Positions 1 to 6,713 of a stretch of 10,380 bases of DNA are shown one piece after another. The notes beneath the pieces were generated by a model, which searched no databases, was not told the origin of the DNA, and saw nothing but the letters and a program-made list of their open reading frames with translations. Both the position numbers and the translations under genes were made by a program. Source of the DNA: Burkholderiaceae bacterium (lineage in GTDB: Bacteria > Pseudomonadota > Gammaproteobacteria > Burkholderiales > Burkholderiaceae); assembly GCA_022701965.1 (NCBI GenBank), contig JAKONL010000091.1, positions 1-10,380 of the forward strand, given 5' to 3'. The number at the start of each line of letters is the position of its first letter. The first letter of the stretch is position 1.

Positions 1-836
1 GCCAGTTCGAGAAGGAGCCCGAGAACTACGTGTTCCGCAACGCGGCGCACGACAGCATCCAGGCGCCGATGATCGTCGAGGAGGCCATCGCGCGGCGTGG
101 CTTCAAGAAGGTCGCGATCCTGGCGGATTCGACCAACTACGGCCAGCTCGGCCGCGAGGACCTGGAGAAGGCGCTCAAGGCCAAGGGCATCACGGCCGTG
201 GCGGTCGAGAAGTTCAACATCAAGGACGTCGACATGACGGCCCAGCTTCTCAAGGCGAAGGAAGCCGGTGCCGAAGCCGTGCTGACCTACAGCATCGGCC
301 CCGAACTGGCGCAGATCGCCAACGGCATGACCAAGCTGGGCTGGAAGGTGCCGATCGTGGGCAGCTGGACGCTGGCGATGGCCAACTTCATCGACAACGC
401 GGGCCCGGGCGGCGACGGCGCGCGCATGCCGCAGACCTTCATCCAGGAACCCACCACGCCCAAGCGCAAGGCCTTCATCGACAACTTCACCGCCAAGTTC
501 AAGCCGAAGAACAACCGCATGGATTCGCCGGTGTCCGCGGCGCAGTGCTACGACTCGATCTACCTGCTGGCCGCCGCGATCAAGCAGGCCAACAGCACCG
601 ACGGCCCGAAGATCAAGGATGCGCTGGAGAACCTGAACACGCCGGTCGAGGGCGTGGTGACCACGTACAACAAGCCGTTCTCCAAGACCGACCACGACGC
701 CATCACGGCCAACATCCCGGTGTTCGGCGAGGTCAAGGGCGGCCGCGTGGTCTACGCGAGCGCCGACGACCAGAAGGCGGCCGCCAAGGTCCGCATGAAG
801 GATCTCGCGGCCAACGACGCCCTGATGAAGAAGTAA
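1..836 (+). CDS. ABC transporter periplasmic substrate-binding protein, branched-chain amino acid (HAAT) type, C-terminal part
   Basis: Only the last 278 codons are present. The reading frame is open from base 3 to the TAA at 834-836, so the start codon and signal peptide lie upstream of the window. The visible part has the two-lobed Peripla_BP_6/LivJ-LivK character: a Rossmann-like strand (KKVAILADSTNYG), then a lobe with AEAVLTYSIGPELAQIANGM and a helix-rich C-terminal lobe ending in basic residues. GTG at 30 is inside the domain and is not a start. The family binds a ligand in the periplasm and presents it to the permeases; the genes for those follow directly, which fixes the role. Such proteins bind branched-chain amino acids, amides, urea or aromatic acids, and the ligand cannot be told from this fragment. 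An intrinsic terminator follows the gene. Confidence 0.93.
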   Translation, partial: QFEKEPENYVFRNAAHDSIQAPMIVEEAIARRGFKKVAILADSTNYGQLGREDLEKALKAKGITAVAVEKFNIKDVDMTAQLLKAKEAGAEAVLTYSIGPELAQIANGMTKLGWKVPIVGSWTLAMANFIDNAGPGGDGARMPQTFIQEPTTPKRKAFIDNFTAKFKPKNNRMDSPVSAAQCYDSIYLLAAAIKQANSTDGPKIKDALENLNTPVEGVVTTYNKPFSKTDHDAITANIPVFGEVKGGRVVYASADDQKAAAKVRMKDLAANDALMKK

Positions 837-877
837 GCCGCCGTCGACGCCCGTCCAGGGCGTCCACGGTGCAGTGG

Positions 878-913
878 CGCCGCTGCGGGACTCTCCGGCA
901 GCGGCGTTTTTTT
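878..913 (+). terminator. Intrinsic terminator/attenuator between the binding-protein gene and livH
   Basis: A perfect 9-base-pair GC stem (CGCCGCTGC at 878-886 with GCAGCGGCG at 898-906) is followed directly by seven T residues (907-913). Inside the loop a further 3-bp pairing (888-890 with 894-896) is possible. This is a textbook Rho-independent terminator on the + strand. It lies 41 bases after the binding-protein stop and ends 17 bases before the livH start. All later genes in the operon need either read-through or a promoter of their own, and I see no clear promoter in the remaining 17 bases. The usual reading is partial termination, giving more binding protein than membrane components. 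Confidence 0.85.
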
Positions 914-930
914 GAACGTCCGGGAACTCC

Positions 931-1806
931 ATGCAAATCCTCACCCAACTCATTTTCAGCGGCATCGCGCTGGGCATGATCTACGCGGTCATCGCCTTCG
1001 GCTACCAGCTGACCTTCGCCACGTCCGACACCCTCAACTTCGGCCAGGGCGACGCGCTGATGCTCGGTGCGCTGGTCGGCCTGACGCTCGTCGGCCTGGG
1101 CGTGAACTACTGGCTGATGATCCCGATCGTCTGCCTGTTCGGCGCCTTCCAGGGGGTGGTGGTGGAGCGCATCGGCGTGCGGCCGGCGATCAAGATCAAG
1201 TCCGAGTTCGGCTGGATCATGTCCACCATCGCGCTGGGCATCATCTTCAAGAACGTGGCCGAGAACGTCTGGGGCCGCGACGACCTCAAGTTTCCGTCGC
1301 CGCTGCCCGAGTCGCCACTCAAGTTCCTCAACGCCAACGTGCTGCCGATGGAGATCCTGGTGGTGGTCGGCGCCTTGCTGATGATGCTGGCGGTGGAGTT
1401 CTTCAACCGCAAGACGATCTACGGCAAGGCCGTGGTCGCGACCTTCAACGACCGCGATGCGGCCAAGCTGATGGGCATCAACACCGGGCTGGTCATCACG
1501 TTCTCGTACGCGCTGTCGTCGATGACGGCGGCTTTCGCCGGTGTGCTGATCGCGCCGCTGACGCTGACCGGCGCCACCATGGGCGCGGTGCTGGGTCTCA
1601 AGGCCTTCGCGGTGGCCATCATCGGCGGGCTGACCAGCGGCATGGGCATCGTGGTCGGCGGAATCATCCTCGGCATCGCCGAGACCACCACCGGCTTCTA
1701 CCTGAGCACCGGCTACAAGGACGTGCCCGGCCTGGTGCTGCTGCTGATCGTGCTGGCGGTGCGTCCGGCCGGCCTGTTCGGCAAGACCGCCATCAAGAAG
1801 GTCTGA
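931..1806 (+). CDS. livH: ABC transporter inner-membrane permease, LivH type
   Basis: A 291-residue, very hydrophobic protein with about eight predicted membrane helices, the normal size for LivH. Recognisable family features are the N-terminal GIALGMIYAVIAFGYQLTF helix, the TLNFGQGD segment (about 35-41), the cytoplasmic coupling loop DRDAAKLMGIN (about 174-184), which contacts the ATPases, AFAVAIIGGLTSGMG (about 225-239) and the terminal VRPAGLFG. It forms one half of the translocation channel with the LivM part of the next protein. ATG at 931 is the first in-frame start and begins directly with the first helix. The Shine-Dalgarno match ahead of it is poor (GGGAA about 5 bases upstream), so its translation may be modest. 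The TGA stop is 5 bases ahead of the next start. Confidence 0.95.
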   Translation: MQILTQLIFSGIALGMIYAVIAFGYQLTFATSDTLNFGQGDALMLGALVGLTLVGLGVNYWLMIPIVCLFGAFQGVVVERIGVRPAIKIKSEFGWIMSTIALGIIFKNVAENVWGRDDLKFPSPLPESPLKFLNANVLPMEILVVVGALLMMLAVEFFNRKTIYGKAVVATFNDRDAAKLMGINTGLVITFSYALSSMTAAFAGVLIAPLTLTGATMGAVLGLKAFAVAIIGGLTSGMGIVVGGIILGIAETTTGFYLSTGYKDVPGLVLLLIVLAVRPAGLFGKTAIKKV

Positions 1807-1811
1807 GAACG

Positions 1812-3776
1812 ATGTCCGCCGTCATCGCTCCCACCGCGCCCGAGAAGATGAAGCGCAGCCACCTGCTGATGGTCATCGTCGGCATCGCGCTGCTGCTGCT
1901 CTTTCCTATCGGGATCGACAACCCGTACTACATCCACCTGCTCGAGACCATCATGATCTACGCGATCGTGCTGTTCGGGCTCGACATCGTCGTCGGCTAC
2001 ACCGGCCAGGTGTCGCTCGGCCATGCCGGCCTCTTCGGGCTGGGCGCCTATACCGCCGGCGTGCTGGTCTTCAAGCTCGCCGCGCCGTTCTGGGTGACGG
2101 TGCCTGCGGCGATCCTGCTGACCGCCGGTTTCGGCGCGCTGCTCGCGCTGCCGGCGCTGCGCGTATCGGGCCCGTACCTGGCGATGGTCACGCTCGCCTT
2201 CGGCACGATCATCCAGATCCTGATCAACGAGATGAGCTTCCTCACCGAGGGGCCGATGGGCATCAAGCTGGAGAAGCCCGCGCTCTTCGGCCACAAGCTC
2301 GACGAGCGCGAGTTCTACTGGGTGGTGGTGGTGCTGATGGTGCTGGCGCTGGTGGTCGTGCACCGCATCCTGCGCTCGCACCTGGGCCGCGCCTTCGAGG
2401 CATTGCGCGGCAGCCCGGTCGCATCGGACTGCATGGGCGTCTCGGTCTACCGCTACAAGGTCTACGCGTTCGTGATCAGCGCCGGTTTCGCCGGTCTCGC
2501 CGGCAGCCTGTACGCGTACTCCGAGCAGTACATCTCGCCGAACTCCTACAACTTCGAGCTCACGGTGCTGTTCCTGCTGGCCGTGATCATGGGCGGGCGC
2601 AAGAGCCGCATCGGCTCGATGCTGGGCGCGGCGATCATCGTGCTGCTGCCCAAGCTGCTCGACGACGTGGTGCTGTTCCGCTACGTGTCCGTGGCACTGG
2701 TGGCATTGGTCGTCGTCACGGCGGTGGTGGCGATCCGCCGGCAGCGCACGACGCCCGCGCAGATGGCGATACCGGTCGTGGGGAGCATCGCGCTGGCCGC
2801 GCTGGCCTTCTGGCTGGAGACGATGACCGACTGGCGGCTGTCGATCTTCGGCGTGATCATGCTGTTCGTCGTGTACTACCTGCAGGACGGCATCGTCGGC
2901 TTCGTCCGAGCGGCGCTCAACATTCGCAAGCCGAAGCTCCAGGTCGCGGACCTCGTCGATGCGGACGTGCGCTCCGACGCGGTATCGGTCGCGGCGGACG
3001 CGGGCGGCAGCGACGAGGTGCTGCTGGCGAAGGGCGTGCTGATGCAGTTCGGCGGGCTCAAGGCGCTCAACAACGTCGACCTGAGCATCCGCCGCGGCAC
3101 GATCCACGGCCTGATCGGCCCCAACGGCTCGGGCAAGAGCACGATGATGAACGTGCTCACCGGCATCTACGTGCCGACGGCCGGAGCGCTGAGCTTCGCG
3201 GGGCGGTCGCTGGTGGGCCGCACGTCGTCGGACATCGCGCTGTCGGGCATCGCGCGCACCTTCCAGAACGTGCAGCTCTTCGGCGAGATGACGGCGCTGC
3301 AGAACGTGCAGGTGGGCCTGCACCACACCTTCGACAGCAACCTGCTCGACGTGTCCCTGCACACGCCGCGCTACCGGCGCGAGCGCGACGCCGCGGCGCA
3401 GCGGGCGCTGAACCTGCTGCGTTTCGTCGGGCTGCAGGAACTCGCCACCGAGGAGGCGCGCAATCTGCCCTACGGCAAGCAGCGCCTGCTGGAGATCGCG
3501 CGCGCCCTGGCGCTGGACCCGCAGCTGCTGCTTCTCGACGAGCCGGCAGCCGGCCTCACGGCGCCGGACATCAAGGAACTCGTCGCCATCATCCGCAAGA
3601 TCCGCGAGCACGGCGTGACCGTGATCCTGATCGAGCATCACATGGATGTGGTGATGGGCCTGTGCGACACGGTGTCGGTGCTCGACTTCGGCCAGAAGAT
3701 CGCCGAGGGCGTGCCGGCCGTCGTGCAGGCCGACGAGAAGGTGATCGAGGCTTATCTGGGCGGAACGGCGACTTGA
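1812..3776 (+). CDS. livM-livG: Fused LivM permease and LivG ATP-binding protein of the branched-chain amino acid-type ABC importer
   Basis: A 654-residue natural fusion. Residues 1-370 are a LivM permease: helices from about 17, the family segment GYTGQVSLGHAG (62-73), the ALPALRVSGPYLAM segment (112-125), and the coupling loop AFEALRGSPVASDCMGV (194-210). Residues 371-402 are an acidic, Ala-rich linker. Residues 403-654 are a LivG ATPase: Walker A GPNGSGKST (436-444), Q-loop Gln485, signature LPYGKQ (552-557, divergent from LSGGQ), Walker B LLLLDEP (572-578), H-loop His609 in IEHHMD, and C-terminal VIEAYLG. Relative to plain LivM there are about 45 extra residues (about 291-337) that look like two more helices around a basic turn, and the usual RPxGLxG end is replaced by LQDGIVG. 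ATG 1812 lies 5 bases after livH, with AAGG in the livH 3' end; the longer open frame back to 912 merely overlaps livH out of phase. Confidence 0.95.
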   Translation: MSAVIAPTAPEKMKRSHLLMVIVGIALLLLFPIGIDNPYYIHLLETIMIYAIVLFGLDIVVGYTGQVSLGHAGLFGLGAYTAGVLVFKLAAPFWVTVPAAILLTAGFGALLALPALRVSGPYLAMVTLAFGTIIQILINEMSFLTEGPMGIKLEKPALFGHKLDEREFYWVVVVLMVLALVVVHRILRSHLGRAFEALRGSPVASDCMGVSVYRYKVYAFVISAGFAGLAGSLYAYSEQYISPNSYNFELTVLFLLAVIMGGRKSRIGSMLGAAIIVLLPKLLDDVVLFRYVSVALVALVVVTAVVAIRRQRTTPAQMAIPVVGSIALAALAFWLETMTDWRLSIFGVIMLFVVYYLQDGIVGFVRAALNIRKPKLQVADLVDADVRSDAVSVAADAGGSDEVLLAKGVLMQFGGLKALNNVDLSIRRGTIHGLIGPNGSGKSTMMNVLTGIYVPTAGALSFAGRSLVGRTSSDIALSGIARTFQNVQLFGEMTALQNVQVGLHHTFDSNLLDVSLHTPRYRRERDAAAQRALNLLRFVGLQELATEEARNLPYGKQRLLEIARALALDPQLLLLDEPAAGLTAPDIKELVAIIRKIREHGVTVILIEHHMDVVMGLCDTVSVLDFGQKIAEGVPAVVQADEKVIEAYLGGTAT

Positions 3777-3795
3777 GCGCGCGGACGGAACAACC

Positions 3796-4518
3796 ATGCT
3801 GACCATCAACAATCTATCCGCCGGCTACGGCAAGGTGCAGGTGCTGCACGGCGTTTCGATCGAGGTGCCCAAGGGCAAGGTCGTCACGCTGATCGGCTCC
3901 AACGGTGCCGGCAAGACCACCACGATGCGCGCGGTCTCGGGAATGATCGCGCCGACCTCCGGCGAGATCACGCTCAACGGCAAGCGCATCGACGGCCTGG
4001 AGAGCTACCACGTCGCCAAGCTCGGCCTCGCGCATTCGCCCGAAGGCCGCCGCGTGTTCGCAACCATGACCGTGACCGACAACCTGACGCTCGGGGCGTT
4101 TCCGCGCCTGACCGGCAGCCGGCCGCGCGGCGACGTGGCCGGCGACCTCGAACGTGCGCTCGAGCTGTTCCCACGTCTGAAGGAGCGCCGGACGCAACTG
4201 GCCGGCACACTGTCGGGCGGCGAGCAGCAGATGCTCGCGATGGCGAGGGCGGTCATGCTGAATCCGGAGGTAGTGCTGCTCGACGAACCGTCGATGGGCC
4301 TCGCACCCATCCTGGTCGCGGAAGTGTTCCGCATCATCGAGCGCCTGAAGAGCGAGGGCGTGACGATGCTGCTGGTGGAGCAGTTCGCCGCGGCCGCCCT
4401 CGCCGTCGCGGATTACGGCTACGTGCTGGAGAACGGCAAGATCTCGCTGCACGGGCCGGCGGAGAAGCTGCGCGACGATCCGGCAGTCAAGGCCGCGTAC
4501 CTCGGCGGCGGGCACTGA
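3796..4518 (+). CDS. livF: ABC transporter ATP-binding protein, LivF type
   Basis: A 240-residue soluble ATPase of normal LivF length. The motifs are intact and in order: Walker A GSNGAGKTT (34-42), the LivF-type Q-loop region SPEGRRVF (81-88), signature LSGGEQ (139-144), Walker B VVLLDEPSMGLAP (159-171), then LLVEQFA (192-198), where LivF proteins carry Gln in place of the usual switch His. It pairs with the LivG domain of the preceding fusion at the cytoplasmic face of LivH/LivM and hydrolyses ATP to drive import. The ATG at 3796 lies 19 bases after the livM-livG stop, with GGACGGAA upstream as a moderate ribosome binding site. It is the last gene of the operon: a strong hairpin begins 3 bases after its TGA, and the next gene is on the opposite strand. 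Confidence 0.96.
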   Translation: MLTINNLSAGYGKVQVLHGVSIEVPKGKVVTLIGSNGAGKTTTMRAVSGMIAPTSGEITLNGKRIDGLESYHVAKLGLAHSPEGRRVFATMTVTDNLTLGAFPRLTGSRPRGDVAGDLERALELFPRLKERRTQLAGTLSGGEQQMLAMARAVMLNPEVVLLDEPSMGLAPILVAEVFRIIERLKSEGVTMLLVEQFAAAALAVADYGYVLENGKISLHGPAEKLRDDPAVKAAYLGGGH

Positions 4519-4520
4519 CC

Positions 4521-4553
4521 CACGGACGACTGGTGGCGCGGCCAGTGTCCGTG
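4521..4553 (+). terminator. Long bulged hairpin at the end of the liv operon
   Basis: Seven paired bases (CACGGAC 4521-4527 with GTCCGTG 4547-4553) continue, after a single unpaired G at 4528, into five more (ACTGG 4529-4533 with CCAGT 4542-4546) around an 8-base loop. The stem starts 3 bases after the livF stop and lies between convergent genes. No T-run follows on either strand, so it is not a classical intrinsic terminator. It may be a 3'-end-protecting structure upstream of Rho-dependent termination. The pairing is seen directly; the function is inferred. Confidence 0.55.
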
Positions 4554-4570
4554 CCCGGGCAGGCCGAGCG

Positions 4571-4786
4571 TCAGGCTTCGAGTTCGATCTTGCCGGCTTC
4601 CACGTACTCCTCGAACGTCGTGAGCGGAATCGCGGTCAGGCCGAGCACGCCGTCGTCCGCTTCCCAGCTCAGCGTGGCGCTGTCGGGCGCCAGCACCACT
4701 TCGACCCGCCCATGCGGAATCTCCAGCGGCGGGCCGTCGCCGGGGGTATAGGTCACGAGACCCTTGATGGTTGCGAACTGCGACAT
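4571..4786 (-). CDS. Small conserved-looking protein of unknown function, 71 residues
   Basis: I do not recognise a family. The protein is 71 residues, soluble, clearly acidic and has no signal peptide or membrane segment. It reads as a compact alternating beta pattern (ATIKGLVTYTP, GRVEVVLAPDSATLSWE, then GVLGLTAIPLTTFEEYVEAG) ending in IELEA. Its codon use matches the neighbours, with G or C in most third positions, which argues for a real gene. The ATG at 4786 is preferred: a GAAGGGA ribosome site lies 7 bases ahead (4794-4800). The longer open frame to 4960 would run through the divergent membrane-protein gene and begins with Arg-rich, non-protein-like sequence. It is divergent from the DoxX-like gene, with 61 bases between, and convergent with livF. 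A small beta-sheet binding protein is possible, but that is only a guess. Confidence 0.72.
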   Translation of the reverse strand: MSQFATIKGLVTYTPGDGPPLEIPHGRVEVVLAPDSATLSWEADDGVLGLTAIPLTTFEEYVEAGKIELEA

Positions 4787-4819
4787 CTGAATTTCCCTTC
4801 GTCTTGATCTTGGATGAAT

Positions 4820-4834
4820 GATTCCTGAAGAATC
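4820..4834. promoter_or_regulatory. Short inverted repeat in the divergent intergenic region, possible operator
   Basis: GATTC (4820-4824) and GAATC (4830-4834) form a perfect 5-base dyad around CTGAA. It lies in the only 61 bases available for both divergent promoters (4787-4847), which are also noticeably AT-richer than the flanking genes. I could not settle on convincing -35/-10 boxes with normal spacing on either strand. A dyad this short can occur by chance. Confidence 0.25.
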
Positions 4835-4847
4835 GTAAGCTCGGCGC

Positions 4848-5240
4848 ATGACCCGCTCGCGCCGCCTGGCAATCGCCTTCGTCTTCCTGTGGTTCGCCAT
4901 CGGCGGCGTCGCGCATTTCGTCGCCACCGAAACCGAGATGCGCATCGTGCCACCCTTCATCGCCTGGCCGCGCGAGGCCGTGCTGATCAGCGGCGTATTC
5001 GAGCTGCTCGGGGCTGCCGGACTGCTGTGGCGGCGTTCGCGGCGGCTTGCCGGGATCGGGCTCTTCGTCCTGACGATCGCCGTGACGCCCGCGCATTTCT
5101 ACATGCTCCAGGAGCCCCAGCTCTTCCCGTCGATACCCTACTGGGCACTGGTCCTCAGGCTGCCGGTGCAGGTCGCGCTGCTGGCGCTGATCGCCTGGAG
5201 CACCTGGCCGCGCATGCCGGTCGGCCCACGTCGCGCATGA
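4848..5240 (+). CDS. DoxX-like four-helix inner-membrane protein
   Basis: A 130-residue protein with four likely membrane helices (about 7-25, 44-62, 67-83 and 103-119) and positively charged loops and tail. The pattern FxIGGVAHF near the start of the chain (17-24), RIVPPFIAWPREAVLISGVFELLGAAGL (about 32-59), and a TPAHFYM turn before the last helix fit small DoxX-family membrane proteins, which have this size and order of helices. The family's biochemical role is poorly defined; some members are linked to quinone or redox reactions at the membrane. ATG 4848 starts the chain just ahead of the first helix with two Arg residues for in-side orientation; no strong ribosome site precedes it. The stop is 12 bases from the convergent flavoprotein gene's stop. 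Confidence 0.75.
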   Translation: MTRSRRLAIAFVFLWFAIGGVAHFVATETEMRIVPPFIAWPREAVLISGVFELLGAAGLLWRRSRRLAGIGLFVLTIAVTPAHFYMLQEPQLFPSIPYWALVLRLPVQVALLALIAWSTWPRMPVGPRRA

Positions 5241-5252
5241 GGGCCGCGGCGC

Positions 5253-5669
5253 TCAGGCCGTCCACTCGCCGCTGTCTTCGCCCTGCCAGTACTTGATGCG
5301 CTCGGCGCTGACCTTGATCAGCACGATGCCGGGGGTGTCGATGCCGTCGTCGAACCAGTGGTCGAGCTCGGCGACCCAGTGCGCTTCGAACTGGGCCTTG
5401 TCGCGGATCAGCTCCGCCGTGCCGCCGACGTGGATCGACAGGCCGTCGGCGCCTTCGAAGGCGAGGCCGACATGCGGGTTGCGTTCGATGTCGGCGACGG
5501 TGCGCGACTGCTCGTAGGTGAAGTAGAACGAATCGCCGTCGTAGGCCACGTCGCCGTTGTTGCTCATCGGCCGCCCGGCGATCGCGCCGCCCTCGGTCAC
5601 GGTGGTGAGCGTCGCGATGTCGAGATCGCGCATCTTCTGCGCCATGGCTTCCAGGCTCACGGTGGTCAT
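5253..5669 (-). CDS. Pyridoxamine 5'-phosphate oxidase-like flavin-binding protein, general stress protein 26 type
   Basis: A 138-residue single split-barrel domain, the normal size for this family. Seen in order: an N-terminal helix, LDIATLTTVTEGGAIAGRPMS (16-36) with the characteristic GRPM flavin-contact strand, SFYFTYEQSRTVADIERNPHVGLAF (47-71), the second half-barrel LSIHVGGTAELI (77-88), and ELDHWFDDGIDTPGIVLIKVSAERIKYWQG (101-130), whose W-F-DG...P...L-K-V..E...YW pattern matches the GSP26 group (COG3871). These proteins bind FMN or related flavins and are stress-induced in some bacteria; the substrate is usually unknown, and true PdxH is longer. ATG 5669 is chosen because a perfect AAGGA lies 8 bases upstream; the 17-residue extension to 5720 has no such site and is not family-like. 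Convergent with the DoxX-like gene. Confidence 0.88.
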   Translation of the reverse strand: MTTVSLEAMAQKMRDLDIATLTTVTEGGAIAGRPMSNNGDVAYDGDSFYFTYEQSRTVADIERNPHVGLAFEGADGLSIHVGGTAELIRDKAQFEAHWVAELDHWFDDGIDTPGIVLIKVSAERIKYWQGEDSGEWTA

Positions 5670-5677
5670 GGTATTCG

Positions 5678-5682
5678 TCCTT
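5678..5682 (-). promoter_or_regulatory. Ribosome binding site AAGGA that decides the flavoprotein start
   Basis: AAGGA on the - strand, with 8 bases to the ATG at 5669. It fixes the start at MTTV rather than the upstream in-frame ATG at 5720. Confidence 0.7.
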
Positions 5683-5801
5683 GTGTGGTGGGAGGGACCG
5701 TCACCGTGGCAGCGCGCCACGCGTCGGCTGTGGGACGAGGACGCATCCCGCGCACGGTCCGTTGGTCGCCGTGATGCCGGTCCCAGCAGGAAGCCCGGAC
5801 G

Positions 5802-6713
5802 TCAGCCGGCAAAGAACAGCGCCGGGTCGACCATCGCGCGGTTGAGCATCACGCCCCAGTGCAGGTGCGGCCCGGTCGCCCGGCCGGTCGCGCCGACCGC
5901 GCCGAGGCGATCGCCGGCGCGGCATGCGTCGCCGGGTTTGACGTCGATGGCGCTCAGGTGGCAATACATCGTCAGCAGGCCGCGACCGTGGTCCAGCCAG
6001 ACCGTGTTGCCGTTGAAGAAGTAGTCGCCGGTGTCGATGACCCGGCCCGCGAGCGGCGCCTGAACGGGCGTCCCGGTGGCCGCGGCGATGTCCATGCCGC
6101 TGTGCGGGTTGCGCGACTGGCCGTTGAAGACGCGGCGCAATCCGAAGGAGCTCGACCGCCTGCCCGGCACCGGGACGCGCATCAGCAGATCGGGTGGGAG
6201 CGCCGATTCGGTGAAGGTCGCCATCACGTCGGCCAGATGCGTGCGCTCGCGCTCGTAGCGTGCCTGGTCCGCGCTCGACAGGTCGACTGTGCCGGGTGCG
6301 ACCTTCAGGCGCTGCTCGGTGTATTTCTTGGCGCTCACTGCATAGGCGATCGACCGGTCGCCCGCGCCCGCCGTGCGCAGCACGATGCGCGCGCTGCCCA
6401 CCGGCGCGGACAGGGGGATGCCGACCAGCGCCGTCCACTCGATCGGGTCGCCCGCGACCAGCACCGGCACGTCGCCCGCGAAGGCCGCCGGCCGTGCTGC
6501 CGCAGGACCGAGCGAGAGGCGCGCCACGCCGCCGGGCACCTGCGATGCGTGCGGCCACGGGTCGCCCGCCGCGGCGGCGGACGGCGCGAGGGTCTGCGCG
6601 AGAAGCGGGGACGCCAGCAGGCTGGCGGCGCCGAGGACGACGGCCCGCCGTTGGGATGCACGGGGCGGCAGCGGAGCGAGCGGGGGCAGCAGGGGAAGGG
6701 CGCGGGCGGTCAT
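5802..6713 (-). CDS. Secreted M23 (LytM-type) zinc peptidoglycan endopeptidase
   Basis: A 303-residue exported protein. Residues 1-40 carry a signal with twin arginines ([21 protein letters not shown]), either Sec or Tat type, cleaved near residue 39. Residues about 57-110 look like the N-terminal domain often found ahead of M23 ([10 protein letters not shown] ... [20 protein letters not shown]). The peptidase domain is about 175-303 and complete: His204 and Asp208 in HSGMD, His252 in YCHLS, His283 and His285 in GPHLHWG. By LytM analogy His204, Asp208 and His285 bind zinc and His252 and His283 act in catalysis, so an active enzyme that cuts peptide cross-links in the periplasm is expected. 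The end FFAG matches many M23 proteins. Its ATG overlaps the rluE stop as ATGA, so it is probably translated from the same mRNA. Confidence 0.93.
   Translation of the reverse strand: MTARALPLLPPLAPLPPRASQRRAVVLGAASLLASPLLAQTLAPSAAAAGDPWPHASQVPGGVARLSLGPAAARPAAFAGDVPVLVAGDPIEWTALVGIPLSAPVGSARIVLRTAGAGDRSIAYAVSAKKYTEQRLKVAPGTVDLSSADQARYERERTHLADVMATFTESALPPDLLMRVPVPGRRSSSFGLRRVFNGQSRNPHSGMDIAAATGTPVQAPLAGRVIDTGDYFFNGNTVWLDHGRGLLTMYCHLSAIDVKPGDACRAGDRLGAVGATGRATGPHLHWGVMLNRAMVDPALFFAG

Noticed and set aside
912..1811. 300-codon N-terminal extension of the LivM-LivG frame
   Set aside because: It runs through livH out of phase and is Arg/Gly/His-rich without structure. The real start is the ATG at 1812, just after the livH stop.
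1713..3812. 699-residue open frame on the - strand across the liv fusion
   Set aside because: It is extremely rich in His, Asp, Arg and Gln with no domain pattern. It is the antisense shadow of a high-GC gene whose own product has every expected motif.
4375..4395. Missing switch histidine in LivF (VEQ instead of an H-loop)
   Set aside because: Gln at this place is normal for LivF proteins, so it is not a sign of inactivation.
4787..5096. Longer - strand starts for the 71-residue protein, and a 225-residue - strand frame in the same place
   Set aside because: They would run through the DoxX-like gene on the other strand, lack ribosome sites and read as low-complexity Arg-rich sequence.
5695..5760. 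Distant 7-base inverted repeat (GGACCGT and ACGGTCC) and a 6-bp dyad at 5705-5721
   Set aside because: The arms are short, far apart and GC-rich, there is no T-run, and the position upstream of the flavoprotein gene gives no clear function. Chance is likely at this base composition.
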